Source of the DNA: Roseovarius sp. A-2
GTDB taxonomy: Bacteria; Pseudomonadota; Alphaproteobacteria; Rhodobacterales; Rhodobacteraceae
Assembly: GCF_002072155.1 (NCBI RefSeq)
Contig: NZ_BDIY01000023.1
Coordinates: forward strand, 1-64,000
Direction: 5' to 3'
Length of the DNA stretch: 64,000 nucleotides
Below, piece after piece: positions 28,573-37,413 of this stretch (the stretch's first letter is position 1; each line of letters starts with the position of its first letter). Below the pieces are notes generated by a model. It had not been told where the DNA came from. It did not search any database and saw only the letters and a program-made list of their open reading frames with translations. Made by a program: the position numbers and the translations under genes.

Positions 28573-29732
28573 TGTGGCGGCATGTCGCGTCAAATTTCCT
28601 GACGCTTCTGGTGGTTGTGGTGTTCCTGCTGGGTGGCCTGATCCTCTGGGGCCAAAGCCAATACACCGCCGAAGGCCCGCATGGCGATCCGATCTGCCTG
28701 CGGGTCGAGCCGGGCAGCAACATGCGCATCGTGTCGCGCAAGCTCGAGGGCGAGGGCGCGGTGACAAGCGGAGCGATCTTTCGCATCGGCGCGGATTATG
28801 CCGAGAAAACGGGGGATCTGAAGGCCGGAAGCTGGCTTATCCCCGAGCGGGCGAGCATGTCGGAGATCACCGATATCGTCACCCGGGGCGGGGCGAGCAG
28901 CTGCGGCACCGAGGTGGTTTACCGCATCGGCGTGACCTCGGCCGAGGTGGTGGTGCGTGAGCTTGACACCTCCACCGGTCGCTATGAGGAGCGCGCCACC
29001 TTTGATCCGATGGCCGAGCAGGTGCCCGCGCCCGCAGTCTTTGACACCGTGCGCGGGCAGGCCGACACGCGGTATCGCATCGCCTTTGCCGAGGGCGTCA
29101 CAAGCTGGCAGGTGGTCGAGGGTCTGAAATCCGTCGATGTACTTGACGGAGAGGTCGAAGAGGTGCCCGCCGAAGGCACGCTCGCCCCCGACAGCTACGA
29201 AGTGCGTCCGGGCGACAGCCGCGAAAGCGTGCTCAACCGCATGGCCGAGGCACAGGAGGTGATTCTTGCGGCGGCCTGGGAGGGGCGCGCCGAGGGGCTG
29301 CCGCTGGACAGCGCCGAGGAGGCGCTGATCCTCGCCTCGATCATCGAGAAGGAAACCGGCGTCGCGGAGGAAAGGCGTCAGGTGGCGAGCGTTTTCGTCA
29401 ACCGGCTGAAGCGCGGTATGCGTCTGCAAACCGACCCGACGGTGATCTATGGCATCACCGAGGGACAGGGCGTGCTGGGGCGCGGCTTGCGGCAGAGCGA
29501 ATTGCGCCGGGCAACGCCTTGGAACACCTATGTGATCGAGGGGCTGCCGCCCACACCGATCGCCAATCCTGGCCGCGCCAGCATCGAGGCGGCGGTCAAA
29601 CCGACCAGCACGGATTACGTGTTTTTCGTCGCCGATGGCACGGGCGGGCACGCCTTTGCAGAGACGTTGGCCGAGCATAACCAGAACGTCGCCCGCTGGC
29701 GCGAAATCGAGGCCGGGCGGGCAACGGAGTAA
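28572..29732 (+). CDS. mltG: Endolytic murein transglycosylase MltG
   Basis: This 386-residue membrane-anchored lytic transglycosylase (YceG family) cleaves nascent glycan strands and helps end their polymerisation. One N-terminal transmembrane helix is visible (LTLLVVVVFLLGGLILWG). The LysM-like segment follows, and the catalytic domain is complete: LILASIIEKETGVAEERRQV contains the active-site Glu, and GMRLQTDPTVIYGI plus RATPWNTYVIEGLPPTPIAN are the family core. It overlaps fabF by one base and is convergent with rnr. Confidence 0.96.
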   Translation: MWRHVASNFLTLLVVVVFLLGGLILWGQSQYTAEGPHGDPICLRVEPGSNMRIVSRKLEGEGAVTSGAIFRIGADYAEKTGDLKAGSWLIPERASMSEITDIVTRGGASSCGTEVVYRIGVTSAEVVVRELDTSTGRYEERATFDPMAEQVPAPAVFDTVRGQADTRYRIAFAEGVTSWQVVEGLKSVDVLDGEVEEVPAEGTLAPDSYEVRPGDSRESVLNRMAEAQEVILAAAWEGRAEGLPLDSAEEALILASIIEKETGVAEERRQVASVFVNRLKRGMRLQTDPTVIYGITEGQGVLGRGLRQSELRRATPWNTYVIEGLPPTPIANPGRASIEAAVKPTSTDYVFFVADGTGGHAFAETLAEHNQNVARWREIEAGRATE

Positions 29733-29747
29733 AGGCCGACTCCGCGC

Positions 29748-32003
29748 CTAGCCGCGTTTGCGCGCGACCTTGCGCTTGGCCTTGGCGGCCTTGTGCTTGG
29801 CTGCGCCCTGTTTGCGCCGAGGGGGCTTGCCGCGTCCGCCGCGCCCGCCCTTGGGCATTTGCTCGCCCTCTATGCTCACCAGATCGAGCGCGATGCCGCC
29901 CGAAACCGGGAGCGCCTCGGCCAGCCGCACGGTCACGCGCTGCCCCAGCCCGATGGTCAACCCGGTATCCGAGCCCATCAGCGTGCCCGCCTCGCGGTCG
30001 AAATGGAAGAATTCCCGCCCGAGACTGCGCACCGGGATGAGCCCGTCCGCGCCCGTCTCATCGAGCCGAACGAACACCCCGAACTTGGCCACGCCACTGA
30101 TCCGCCCGGTGAACTCCTCGCCCAGCCGTTCCGACAGGAAGGCCGCGAGGTAGCGGTCATTGGTGTCGCGCTCGGCCATCATCGAGCGGCGCTCGGTCTC
30201 GGAGATATGTTGCGCGGTATTCTCGAGTTGCTCGATTTCCGCCGGACTCAGTCCATCCTTGCCCCAGCCATGCGCAGTGATCAGCGCGCGATGCACGATC
30301 AGGTCGGCGTAGCGCCGGATCGGCGAGGTGAAATGCGCATAGGCCTGCAAGGCAAGGCCGAAATGCCCGAAATTCTGCGGCGCGTAATAGGCCTGCGTCA
30401 TGGCGCGCAGGGTGGACATGTTGATGACCTCAGAATGGTCGGTGTCTTGTGCTGCATGCAACAGAGCGTTGAGATGCGCGGTGCGCAAAACCTGCCCCTT
30501 GGCCAGCACCAGCCCCGCCGCCTCGGCCACCTCGCGCAGGCTATCGAGTTTTTCGGGGCTGGGCTCTTCGTGCACGCGGAAAAGCAGCGGTGATTTGCGC
30601 GCGACCAGCGTCTCGGCGGCGGCCACATTGGCCAGCACCATGCATTCCTCGATCAGTTTATGCGCGTCCAGCCGCTCGGAGAAATTGACCGACAGCACCT
30701 TGCCCTCGTCGCTCAGCACCACCTTGCGCTCGGGCAGGTCGAGGTCCAGCGGTTGCCGCTTGTGGCGCGCCTGTTGCAGCGCATCATGCGCGGCATAGAG
30801 CGGGCGGATCACCTCGTCCATCAGGGGGGCGCATGCGTCATCCGGCGCGCCATCCATCGCGGTCTGGATCTGCTGATAGCTGAGCGAGGCGGCAGAGCGC
30901 ATGAGGCCGCGCACGAACCTGTGCCCGACCTTCTCACCATGTGCGTCGATCTGCATCCGCACCGCCAAACAGGCGCGCGGCACGCCCTCGTGCAGCGAGC
31001 ACAGATCGCCCGACAGTCGGTCGGGCAGCATCGGCACCACGCGGTCGGGGAAGTAACTGGAATTGCCGCGTTTTCTGGCCTCGGCATCCAGTGCGGAACC
31101 GGGGCGCACATGATGCGCCACATCGGCAATCGCCACCCAGATCACATGCCCGCCCTCGTTCTTGGGGTCGTCATCGGCATGGGCCCAGACGGCATCGTCA
31201 TGGTCGCGCGCGTCCGAGGGGTCGATGGTGATGAGCGGCATGTCGCGCAGGTCGTCCCGGCCAGACAGCCCGGCAGGTTTCATCGCGTCGGCCTCAGCGA
31301 TCACGTCGTCGGGGAATTCGTCCGGGATGCCGTGCTGATGAATGGCGATAAGCGACACGGCCTTGGGGGCCGAGGGGTCGCCCAACCGCTCCAGTACCCT
31401 TGCGCGCGGCAGGCCGAGGCGGGTCTTGGGGCCGGCCTGTTCGGCCTCCACCAACTCGCCGTCCTGCGCGCCGCCGGTGGCGTCGCGCGGCACCTGCCAT
31501 TCCTTGCCGTCGCCCTTGTCGATGGGTACGATCCTGCCGCCCTCTTCTCCCTTGCGAAAAACACCCAATACTTTCCGGGGGTTGGCCCCGATGCGGCGAA
31601 TGAGCCGTGCCTCGTAATGATGCGCCTCGGCCTTGACCTCCTGCAAACGCGCGAGGATGCGGTCGCCCTCGCCCAATGCCGGATCCGAGGCGCGGGGAAT
31701 GAGCAGCACCACCGGCTCCACCCCCTCACCCTGCCATTCCAGCGGCTTGGCCAGAAGCTCCCCATCCGGGGTCAAATCATTGATTTGCAAAACAGATACC
31801 GGCGGAAGGCGGTCGGGATCGCGATAGGTTTTCTTGCGTTTTTCGAGATGGCCCTCATCCTCCAGCTCCTTGAGCAGGCGCTTGAGGTCGATCCGCGCAG
31901 CCCCCTTTATACCAAAGGCCTTGGCGATATCGCGTTTCGCGGTGAGGGTCGGGTTGTCCGAAATCCATTGCAGGATATCGGCCTTGGAGGGCATCTGGCT
32001 CAT
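29748..32003 (-). CDS. rnr: Ribonuclease R
   Basis: This protein of about 751 residues is a processive 3'-5' exoribonuclease of the RNase II superfamily. It shows an N-terminal helix-turn-helix (ADILQWISDNPTLTAKRDIA), cold-shock domains, and the RNB catalytic core with metal-binding aspartates in ITIDPSDARDHDDAVWAHAD. A C-terminal S1 domain (GRISGVAKFGVFVRLDETGA) is followed by a Lys/Arg-rich tail. It degrades structured RNA and takes part in rRNA quality control. The ATG at 32003 is preferred over an in-frame GTG at 32012. The basic tail is usual in RNase R and helps unwind RNA. Confidence 0.96.
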   Translation of the reverse strand: MSQMPSKADILQWISDNPTLTAKRDIAKAFGIKGAARIDLKRLLKELEDEGHLEKRKKTYRDPDRLPPVSVLQINDLTPDGELLAKPLEWQGEGVEPVVLLIPRASDPALGEGDRILARLQEVKAEAHHYEARLIRRIGANPRKVLGVFRKGEEGGRIVPIDKGDGKEWQVPRDATGGAQDGELVEAEQAGPKTRLGLPRARVLERLGDPSAPKAVSLIAIHQHGIPDEFPDDVIAEADAMKPAGLSGRDDLRDMPLITIDPSDARDHDDAVWAHADDDPKNEGGHVIWVAIADVAHHVRPGSALDAEARKRGNSSYFPDRVVPMLPDRLSGDLCSLHEGVPRACLAVRMQIDAHGEKVGHRFVRGLMRSAASLSYQQIQTAMDGAPDDACAPLMDEVIRPLYAAHDALQQARHKRQPLDLDLPERKVVLSDEGKVLSVNFSERLDAHKLIEECMVLANVAAAETLVARKSPLLFRVHEEPSPEKLDSLREVAEAAGLVLAKGQVLRTAHLNALLHAAQDTDHSEVINMSTLRAMTQAYYAPQNFGHFGLALQAYAHFTSPIRRYADLIVHRALITAHGWGKDGLSPAEIEQLENTAQHISETERRSMMAERDTNDRYLAAFLSERLGEEFTGRISGVAKFGVFVRLDETGADGLIPVRSLGREFFHFDREAGTLMGSDTGLTIGLGQRVTVRLAEALPVSGGIALDLVSIEGEQMPKGGRGGRGKPPRRKQGAAKHKAAKAKRKVARKRG

Positions 32004-32171
32004 GGCTCGCACGTAGCACGATGCGGCTGGCGCGTCATCCGCGAAAACGGGGGCTGTATTGCGTCGGCATCGCGTCGGTTCGGCTGTCGACGCATGAAAT
32101 AGGGATTGATTTTTTCATGGAATCACCGCAGCGTGAAAATTGCTAACGAATTTTCACGAGACTCACCGCCA

Positions 32172-32744
32172 ATGCATCAGTCCGACATCAAGCACATGCA
32201 AAGCCTGGGCGCCGATCTGCGCGCCCTGCGCAAGGCGCGCGGGCTTACGCTGGCGGGGCTGGCGGGGCGGCTTGGCCGGTCGGTTGGCTGGCTGTCACAG
32301 GTCGAGCGCGACCTGTCGGAGCCGTCGATCAGCGATCTGCGGCAGGTGGCGCACGTGCTGGGCGTGCCGATGTCGCTGCTCTTTGGCCATGCGAGCGCGC
32401 CGGTGAGCGAACAGGGCTATGTGGTTCGGGCAGGCGCGCGGCGGCCGATGGGCTCGGGCGAGGAGGGGCTGATCGAGGAATTGCTCTCGCCCGACCTGAC
32501 CGACGAGTTCGAGGTGATCCATTCGACCTTTCGCCCCGGCTCGAAGATGCAGCGCCCGGCGCAGCGCCCGACGCAGGAGGTGGGTTACATCCTGTCGGGC
32601 AGGCTCGACCTGAGGATCGCAGAGCGGCGCTTCACCGTCGGCGCGGGCGACAGTTTCCGGTTTCGCGGCGAGCCCTATTGCTGGGCCAATCCCTATGACA
32701 CGCCCTGCGTTGCGATCTGGGTGATCGCTCCGCCGGTTTATTGA
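32172..32744 (+). CDS. XRE-family regulator with C-terminal cupin
   Basis: This DNA-binding protein has about 190 residues. The helix-turn-helix spans residues about 10-65 (LGADLRALRKARGLTLAGLA, then GRLGRSVGWLSQVERDLSEP), and a cupin sensory domain makes up the C-terminal half (EVGYILSGRLDLRI, GDSFRFRGEPYCWANPYD). This design is common in regulators of amine and amino-acid catabolism such as PuuR relatives. It stands 10 bases before a LysE exporter, a GFA protein and a DMGDH-like gene, and probably controls that cluster. The start at ATG 32172 is the best guess; the open frame to 32106 lacks a good ribosome site. Confidence 0.85.
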   Translation: MHQSDIKHMQSLGADLRALRKARGLTLAGLAGRLGRSVGWLSQVERDLSEPSISDLRQVAHVLGVPMSLLFGHASAPVSEQGYVVRAGARRPMGSGEEGLIEELLSPDLTDEFEVIHSTFRPGSKMQRPAQRPTQEVGYILSGRLDLRIAERRFTVGAGDSFRFRGEPYCWANPYDTPCVAIWVIAPPVY

Positions 32745-32754
32745 GGGGGCGGGG

Positions 32755-33375
32755 ATGAGCTATCAAGCCTGGTCCGTGTTCGCGCTCTTTTGGGTGGTAT
32801 TCGTCATCACACCGGGGCCCAATCACGTCAATTGCATCACCAACGGGATGACCCTGGGCTTTCGGCGCGGGTTGTGGGGCGTGGCGGCGATCCTGACGCA
32901 GGCCACGCTCTTCCTGACGCTCTCGGCGGCGGGGATCACTGCGCTGATCGCCGCCTCGCCCGTGGCGTTCGAGGCGGCGAAACTGCTGGGGGCGGGGGTT
33001 CTGATCTGGCTGGGCGTGCGCGGCTGGATACGGGCGCGGCGGCCTATCGAGACTGGCACGCAAAGCGATGGATCTGTCTTTTGGCGGGCCTTCATGGTGG
33101 CCACGATCAACCCCAAGAGCGTGGCGGGCTATCTCGCGGCGTTCAGCCAATTCGTGCAACCGGGCGTGCCGATCTGGGAGCAGATGTGGGTGATCTTTCC
33201 CACTGCGCTGACCATCACGGCAATCAGTTACACCGGCTTTACCGCGCTTGGCGCAGGGCTGGGACGCGCGGCATTGGGTGCGGTGTTCAATGTCTGGCTG
33301 CGGCGTGCGATGGCCGCCGCCTTCGTGTTCTATGGCGTGGCATTGGGCAGCGCCGCAACACCGGGGAGGGTGTGA
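32755..33375 (+). CDS. LysE/RhtB family amino-acid exporter (copy 1)
   Basis: This 206-residue inner-membrane protein has about six hydrophobic segments. The N-terminal FVITPGPNHVNCITNGMTLG matches the LysE/RhtB signature TPGPN, and the centre NPKSVAGYLAAFSQFV is also typical. Members export amino acids or derivatives by proton exchange. It follows the XRE-cupin regulator by 10 bases, and its TGA overlaps the ATG of the GFA gene. Context suggests overflow export of an amino acid or N-methyl amine made or used by the DMGDH-like enzyme. Confidence 0.9.
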   Translation: MSYQAWSVFALFWVVFVITPGPNHVNCITNGMTLGFRRGLWGVAAILTQATLFLTLSAAGITALIAASPVAFEAAKLLGAGVLIWLGVRGWIRARRPIETGTQSDGSVFWRAFMVATINPKSVAGYLAAFSQFVQPGVPIWEQMWVIFPTALTITAISYTGFTALGAGLGRAALGAVFNVWLRRAMAAAFVFYGVALGSAATPGRV

Positions 33376-33746
33376 TGTTGACAGGATCGTGTCTATGCCG
33401 GGATGTGACGTTCACCGTGGGCGCACCCCCGCAAGGGCCGAGCGTGTGCCATTGCGGGCAGTGTCGGAGGCAGTCCGGCCATCTCTGGGCCTCGGCCTAT
33501 GTGGCGCGGACGGATTTGAGTATTTCGGGAACGGTGAAATGGTATGCCGCGAGTGAGACCGCGAAACGCGGGTTTTGTCCGCGCTGTGGGTCGTTCCTGT
33601 TCTGGGCGGCGGATGCAGAGGACACGATGAGTTTCGCGCTCGGCGCGTTGGAGGAGCCAACGGGCCTGCGGCTGGAAAAGCACATCTTCGTCACCGACAA
33701 GGGCGACTATTACGACATCGCGGACGGCGTGCCGCAGAAGGGCTGA
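33375..33746 (+). CDS. GFA family (glutathione-dependent formaldehyde-activating-like) protein
   Basis: This 123-residue zinc protein has the Cys pattern of the GFA family: GSCLCRDV near the N terminus, VCHCGQCRRQSG at about residues 24-35, and GFCPRCGSFLF at about 66-76. Named members bind glutathione and formaldehyde to speed formation of S-hydroxymethylglutathione, although many relatives lack that activity. Oxidative N-demethylation by the neighbouring DMGDH-like enzymes can release formaldehyde equivalents, so a formaldehyde-handling role fits the context. The start is fixed by overlap with the LysE stop (TGATG). Confidence 0.88.
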   Translation: MLTGSCLCRDVTFTVGAPPQGPSVCHCGQCRRQSGHLWASAYVARTDLSISGTVKWYAASETAKRGFCPRCGSFLFWAADAEDTMSFALGALEEPTGLRLEKHIFVTDKGDYYDIADGVPQKG

Positions 33747-33758
33747 GGGAGGCTACGG

Positions 33759-36203
33759 ATGGCTGAGATACCAACAACCGCGCGGGTCGTGATCATCGGC
33801 GGGGGCGCAGTGGGGGCGTCGTGCCTTTATCATCTGGCCAAGGCTGGCTGGTCGGATTGCGTGCTGCTGGAGAAGAACGAGTTGACCGCAGGCAGCACCT
33901 GGCACGCGGCGGGCAATGTGCCGACCTTCTCCACAAGCTGGTCGGTGATGAACATGCAGCGCTATTCGACCGAGCTTTACGCCCGACTGGGGGCTGAGGT
34001 CGATTATCCGATGAATTATCATCAGACCGGCTCCATCCGTCTGGCGCATAGCCGCGAGCGGATGCAGGAATTCGAGCGCGCCAAGGGGATGGGCAGGCAT
34101 CAGGGGATGGACTTGGAGATCCTCGGCCTGGGCGAGATCAAGGCGCGCTATCCGTTCATCGAGACGCATGACCTGAAGGGCGCGCTTTATGACCCCAACG
34201 ACGGCGATATCGACCCCGCGCAGTTGACGCAGGCGCTGGCCAAAGGGGCGCGAGAGATGGGGGCGAAGGTATTGCGCTTTTGTCCTGCCACGGGCGTGCG
34301 GCGTGAGAACGGCGAATGGATCGTCGAGACCGACAAGGGCGAGATCCGCTGCGAGATCGTGGTGAACGCCGCAGGTTACTATGCGCAGCGCGTCGGTGAG
34401 TGGTTCAGGCCCTATGGCGGGCGCACCGTACCGATGATGGTGATGAGCCATCAGTATCTTCTGTCCGAGGAAATCCCCGAGATCGAGGCCTGGTCCAAGG
34501 AACAGGGCCGCAAGCTGCCACTACTGCGCGATGTCGATGTGTCCTATTACCTGAGGCAGGAAAAGCACGGCTTCAACCTTGGCCCTTACGAGCCGCGCTG
34601 CCGGGCGCATTGGGTGGACCCGTCCGACCCGATGCCCGAGGATTTCAGCTTTCAGCTCTGGCAGGAGGATATCGACCGGATCGAGGAGATCGTGACCGAC
34701 GCGATGGCGCGGGTGCCTTTGCTGGGCACCTCGGGCATCAGCAAGATCATCAACGGGCCGATCCCCTATGCGCCAGACGGGATGCCCTTGCTGGGGCCGA
34801 TGCCCGGCGTGCCGAACGCGTTCGAGGCCTGTGTCTTTACGTTTGGGATCGCGCAGGGCGGCGGCGCGGGCAAGGTGTTGGCGGAATGGATCACCGAGGG
34901 CGCGCCAGAATGGGACATGTGGTCCTGCGATCCGCGCCGCTACACCGATTACACCGATCCCGAGTATTGTGTCGCCAAGGGGATGGAGGTTTACGGCCAC
35001 GAATACGCCATGCACTTCCCGTGGCACCGCTGGCCTGCGGCACCCGACCGCAGGGTCTCGGCGCTGCATGACCGGCTCAAGTCGGCGGGGGCGCAGATGG
35101 GGGCCTATAACGGCTGGGAGCGGGCCAATTGGTTCGCCGGGCCGGGGGATGACACGAGCGAGGAAGCGACGCAGACATGGGACCGCGCGGGACCGTGGGA
35201 GCCTCGTATCCGCGAGGAATGCGAGGCGGTACGCGATCATGCCGGGGTCATCGCGATTTCCGGCTTTACCCGGCTGGCGGTTGAGGGGCCGGGGGCGCGC
35301 GCGCATGTCGATGCGCTCACCGCCTCGCGCCTGCCGCAGCCGGGGCGCATTGGCCTTGCCTATTTCAGCGATGCGCGAGGCCGTATCCTGACCGAGATGT
35401 CGGTAATCCCGCGTTCGGAGGATGAGATCTGGCTGATCACCGCCGGGGCGGCGCAATGGCATGACCGCGACGTGCTGGCACGGGGCCTGCCCGAGGGGGT
35501 GACGCTGACCGACCGGAGCGACCGGTATGACTGCCTGCTGGTCACCGGGCCTGCGGCGCGCAACATTCTCGGGCCGCTGACCGATGGCGATCTGTCGCGG
35601 CCCTGGCTGAGCGTGCAGGATGCGACGGTCTGCGGTGTGGGCTGTGTGCTGATCCGGGTGTCCTTCGCCGGGGAGTTGGGCTGGGAAATTCACTGCCGGG
35701 CCGCGGAGGCACCGGTGATCTGGGATGCGGTGACGGATGCGGGGGCCAAGCCCTTCGGCATGTGGGCGCTGAATTCCCTGCGCATCGAGAAGGGCTACCG
35801 CGCGTGGAAGGGCGATCTTTCGACCGATTACTCGCTGCTCGAGGGCGGGCTGGAGCGGTTCGTGAAGCTCGACAAGCCGCAGGAGTTTCCAGGCAAGGCG
35901 GCGCTGCTGGCCGAGAAACAGAGGGGCGTGACCAAACGGTTCGCGCCGATGATCGTCGAGGCGGGGGCGGCGGATGCGCCCTATATGTCGACGATCTGGC
36001 ACGGGGGCGAGATCGTGGGCGAGACCACATCGGGCGCCTGGGGCTACCGCGTGGGGGCGTCGGTGGCACTCGCCATGCTGCGCGCCGATTTGGCAGTGCC
36101 GGGCACAAAGCTGGAGGTGGAGATCTACGGCGAGCGGGTTCCCGCCACGGTGCAGGCCGACGCGCCGCTCTGGGATCCGGAGAACGAAAGGCTCAAGGCG
36201 TGA
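33759..36203 (+). CDS. FAD-dependent dehydrogenase / GcvT fusion, DMGDH-like (paralog 2)
   Basis: This 814-residue protein has the same two-domain plan as the genes at 20838 and 38420. RVVIIGGGAVGASCLYHLAK is the FAD Rossmann loop, and GSTWHAAG (about residue 45) has the likely FAD-attaching His. A GcvT domain in the second half contains [14 protein letters not shown] and RIEKGYRAWKGDLS. Folate would accept the carbon unit. It lies 12 bases after the GFA gene and overlaps a LysE-like exporter by 4 bp (GTGA), which makes a LysE-GFA-DMGDH-LysE operon under the XRE-cupin regulator. The substrate is an N-methyl compound by family, not proven. Confidence 0.87.
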   Translation: MAEIPTTARVVIIGGGAVGASCLYHLAKAGWSDCVLLEKNELTAGSTWHAAGNVPTFSTSWSVMNMQRYSTELYARLGAEVDYPMNYHQTGSIRLAHSRERMQEFERAKGMGRHQGMDLEILGLGEIKARYPFIETHDLKGALYDPNDGDIDPAQLTQALAKGAREMGAKVLRFCPATGVRRENGEWIVETDKGEIRCEIVVNAAGYYAQRVGEWFRPYGGRTVPMMVMSHQYLLSEEIPEIEAWSKEQGRKLPLLRDVDVSYYLRQEKHGFNLGPYEPRCRAHWVDPSDPMPEDFSFQLWQEDIDRIEEIVTDAMARVPLLGTSGISKIINGPIPYAPDGMPLLGPMPGVPNAFEACVFTFGIAQGGGAGKVLAEWITEGAPEWDMWSCDPRRYTDYTDPEYCVAKGMEVYGHEYAMHFPWHRWPAAPDRRVSALHDRLKSAGAQMGAYNGWERANWFAGPGDDTSEEATQTWDRAGPWEPRIREECEAVRDHAGVIAISGFTRLAVEGPGARAHVDALTASRLPQPGRIGLAYFSDARGRILTEMSVIPRSEDEIWLITAGAAQWHDRDVLARGLPEGVTLTDRSDRYDCLLVTGPAARNILGPLTDGDLSRPWLSVQDATVCGVGCVLIRVSFAGELGWEIHCRAAEAPVIWDAVTDAGAKPFGMWALNSLRIEKGYRAWKGDLSTDYSLLEGGLERFVKLDKPQEFPGKAALLAEKQRGVTKRFAPMIVEAGAADAPYMSTIWHGGEIVGETTSGAWGYRVGASVALAMLRADLAVPGTKLEVEIYGERVPATVQADAPLWDPENERLKA

Positions 36204-36826
36204 CGCTCGAGACATACCTGCTCTATCTGGGGGTGGTGGCCGCATTCTTCGCGACGCCCCCGGACACCAGCCAATTGCTGATCATCTCCAACAGCCTGCG
36301 CCACGGCCTGCGCCGCAGCCTCGCCACCGTAGCCGGCGACCTGAGCGCCAATGCGATTCAGATGACACTGGCCGCCTTCGGGCTGACCGCGGTGATCGCC
36401 ACCAACGCGGATGCGCTCTGGATCGTCAAATGGGCGGGGGTCGCGTATCTGGCCTGGATCGGGGTCAGGCTGCTGCTTGCCCGCCCCGAGGCGATAGCGC
36501 CCGATGCCGCACCGGGTGGCAGGCTCTTCCGGCAGGGCTTCGTCACCTCCTCGGCCAACCCCTACGCGGTGGTGTTCTTTGGCGCGCTGTTTCCGCAGTT
36601 CATCAACCCGGGGCAGCCGATCTGGCCGCAACTCCTGATATTGGGGCTGAGCTATCTGGTGGTGGACGGCCTGATCCTGCTGCTCTGGGGCTGGGCCGCG
36701 ACCCGCACGCTTGGCCGGGTCAGGCAACTGACCGGGATCTGGATCAACCGCGTCTCGGGCTGTCTGATGATCGGCGCGGCGGTCTTGCTGGGCTTCAAGG
36801 ACATCGAACGGGAGGCCACGCGTTGA
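36200..36826 (+). CDS. LysE family translocator (copy 2, atypical motif)
   Basis: This protein of about 208 residues has six hydrophobic segments and the general LysE layout (NPYAVVFFGALFPQFINPGQ in the middle). The usual TPGPN near the N terminus is replaced by ATPPDTSQLLIISNSLRHGL, so the conserved Gly-Pro is lost. It starts with GTG at 36200, overlapping the stop of the DMGDH-like gene. Translational coupling suggests that it exports a product or excess substrate of that enzyme. It differs clearly from the LysE copy at 32755, so the two are not recent duplicates. Confidence 0.82.
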   Translation: MTLETYLLYLGVVAAFFATPPDTSQLLIISNSLRHGLRRSLATVAGDLSANAIQMTLAAFGLTAVIATNADALWIVKWAGVAYLAWIGVRLLLARPEAIAPDAAPGGRLFRQGFVTSSANPYAVVFFGALFPQFINPGQPIWPQLLILGLSYLVVDGLILLLWGWAATRTLGRVRQLTGIWINRVSGCLMIGAAVLLGFKDIEREATR

Positions 36827-36840
36827 CCCTGCCCGCCACC

Positions 36841-37400
36841 ATGTCCGGCGTATACCTCACCCGCCATGGCGGGCCGGAGGCGCTGGAGTGGCGCGAGGAT
36901 TTTCCCGTCCCGCGCCCCGGTGTGGGCGAGGGGATGGTCCGTGTGCTGGTGGCGAGCGTCAACAACACCGATATCAACACGCACGAGGGCTGGTATGCGG
37001 CGGAGGTGACGGGGGCCACGGGCGATACGGCGGGGCAAGAGGTGCTGATCACCGGGACCTCAGGCAATGTCGGCCCCGCGGCGGGGCAGCTGTCCGCGCG
37101 GATGGGCGCACGGGTGACGGGCATCTCCGCGCCATTGAAGGGTGCGGCGGAGATCGTCACGCGTGGTGGCACCCCCCCTGCCCCGGAACCACTATCACAC
37201 GGTGATCGACTTCGTGGGCGTAGCAGGCTTTGCCGCGCTCATCGACGCGCTGCGCCCGGGTGGGCATTACGCGGGGGTGGGGGTCATCGCCGGGCCGATG
37301 TTTCATGCCGATCTATGCCGCATCTACCTGCGCGACATCGCCCGCGCACAGGTCGAATTCCAGACCAAGACCCACAACGGCAAGCTTTTCCTTTTGCCAC
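36841..37400 (+). pseudogene. Decayed zinc/quinone-type alcohol dehydrogenase
   Basis: Remnants of a medium-chain dehydrogenase of the quinone oxidoreductase type. The N terminus reads MSGVYLTRHGGPEALEWRED and VRVLVASVNNTDINTHEGWY. It then jumps directly to VLITGTSGNVGPAAGQLSAR, the cofactor loop, so about 70-90 residues of the catalytic domain are missing. Around 37185 the frame shifts by one base, and the C-terminal part (TVIDFVGVAGFAALIDALRP, then GGHYAGVGVIAGPMF) continues in another frame. With both an internal deletion and a frameshift no functional enzyme is expected. A TTG at 36823 could also have been the old start. Confidence 0.8.
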
Positions 37401-37413
37401 GGGAGGCAGACAC

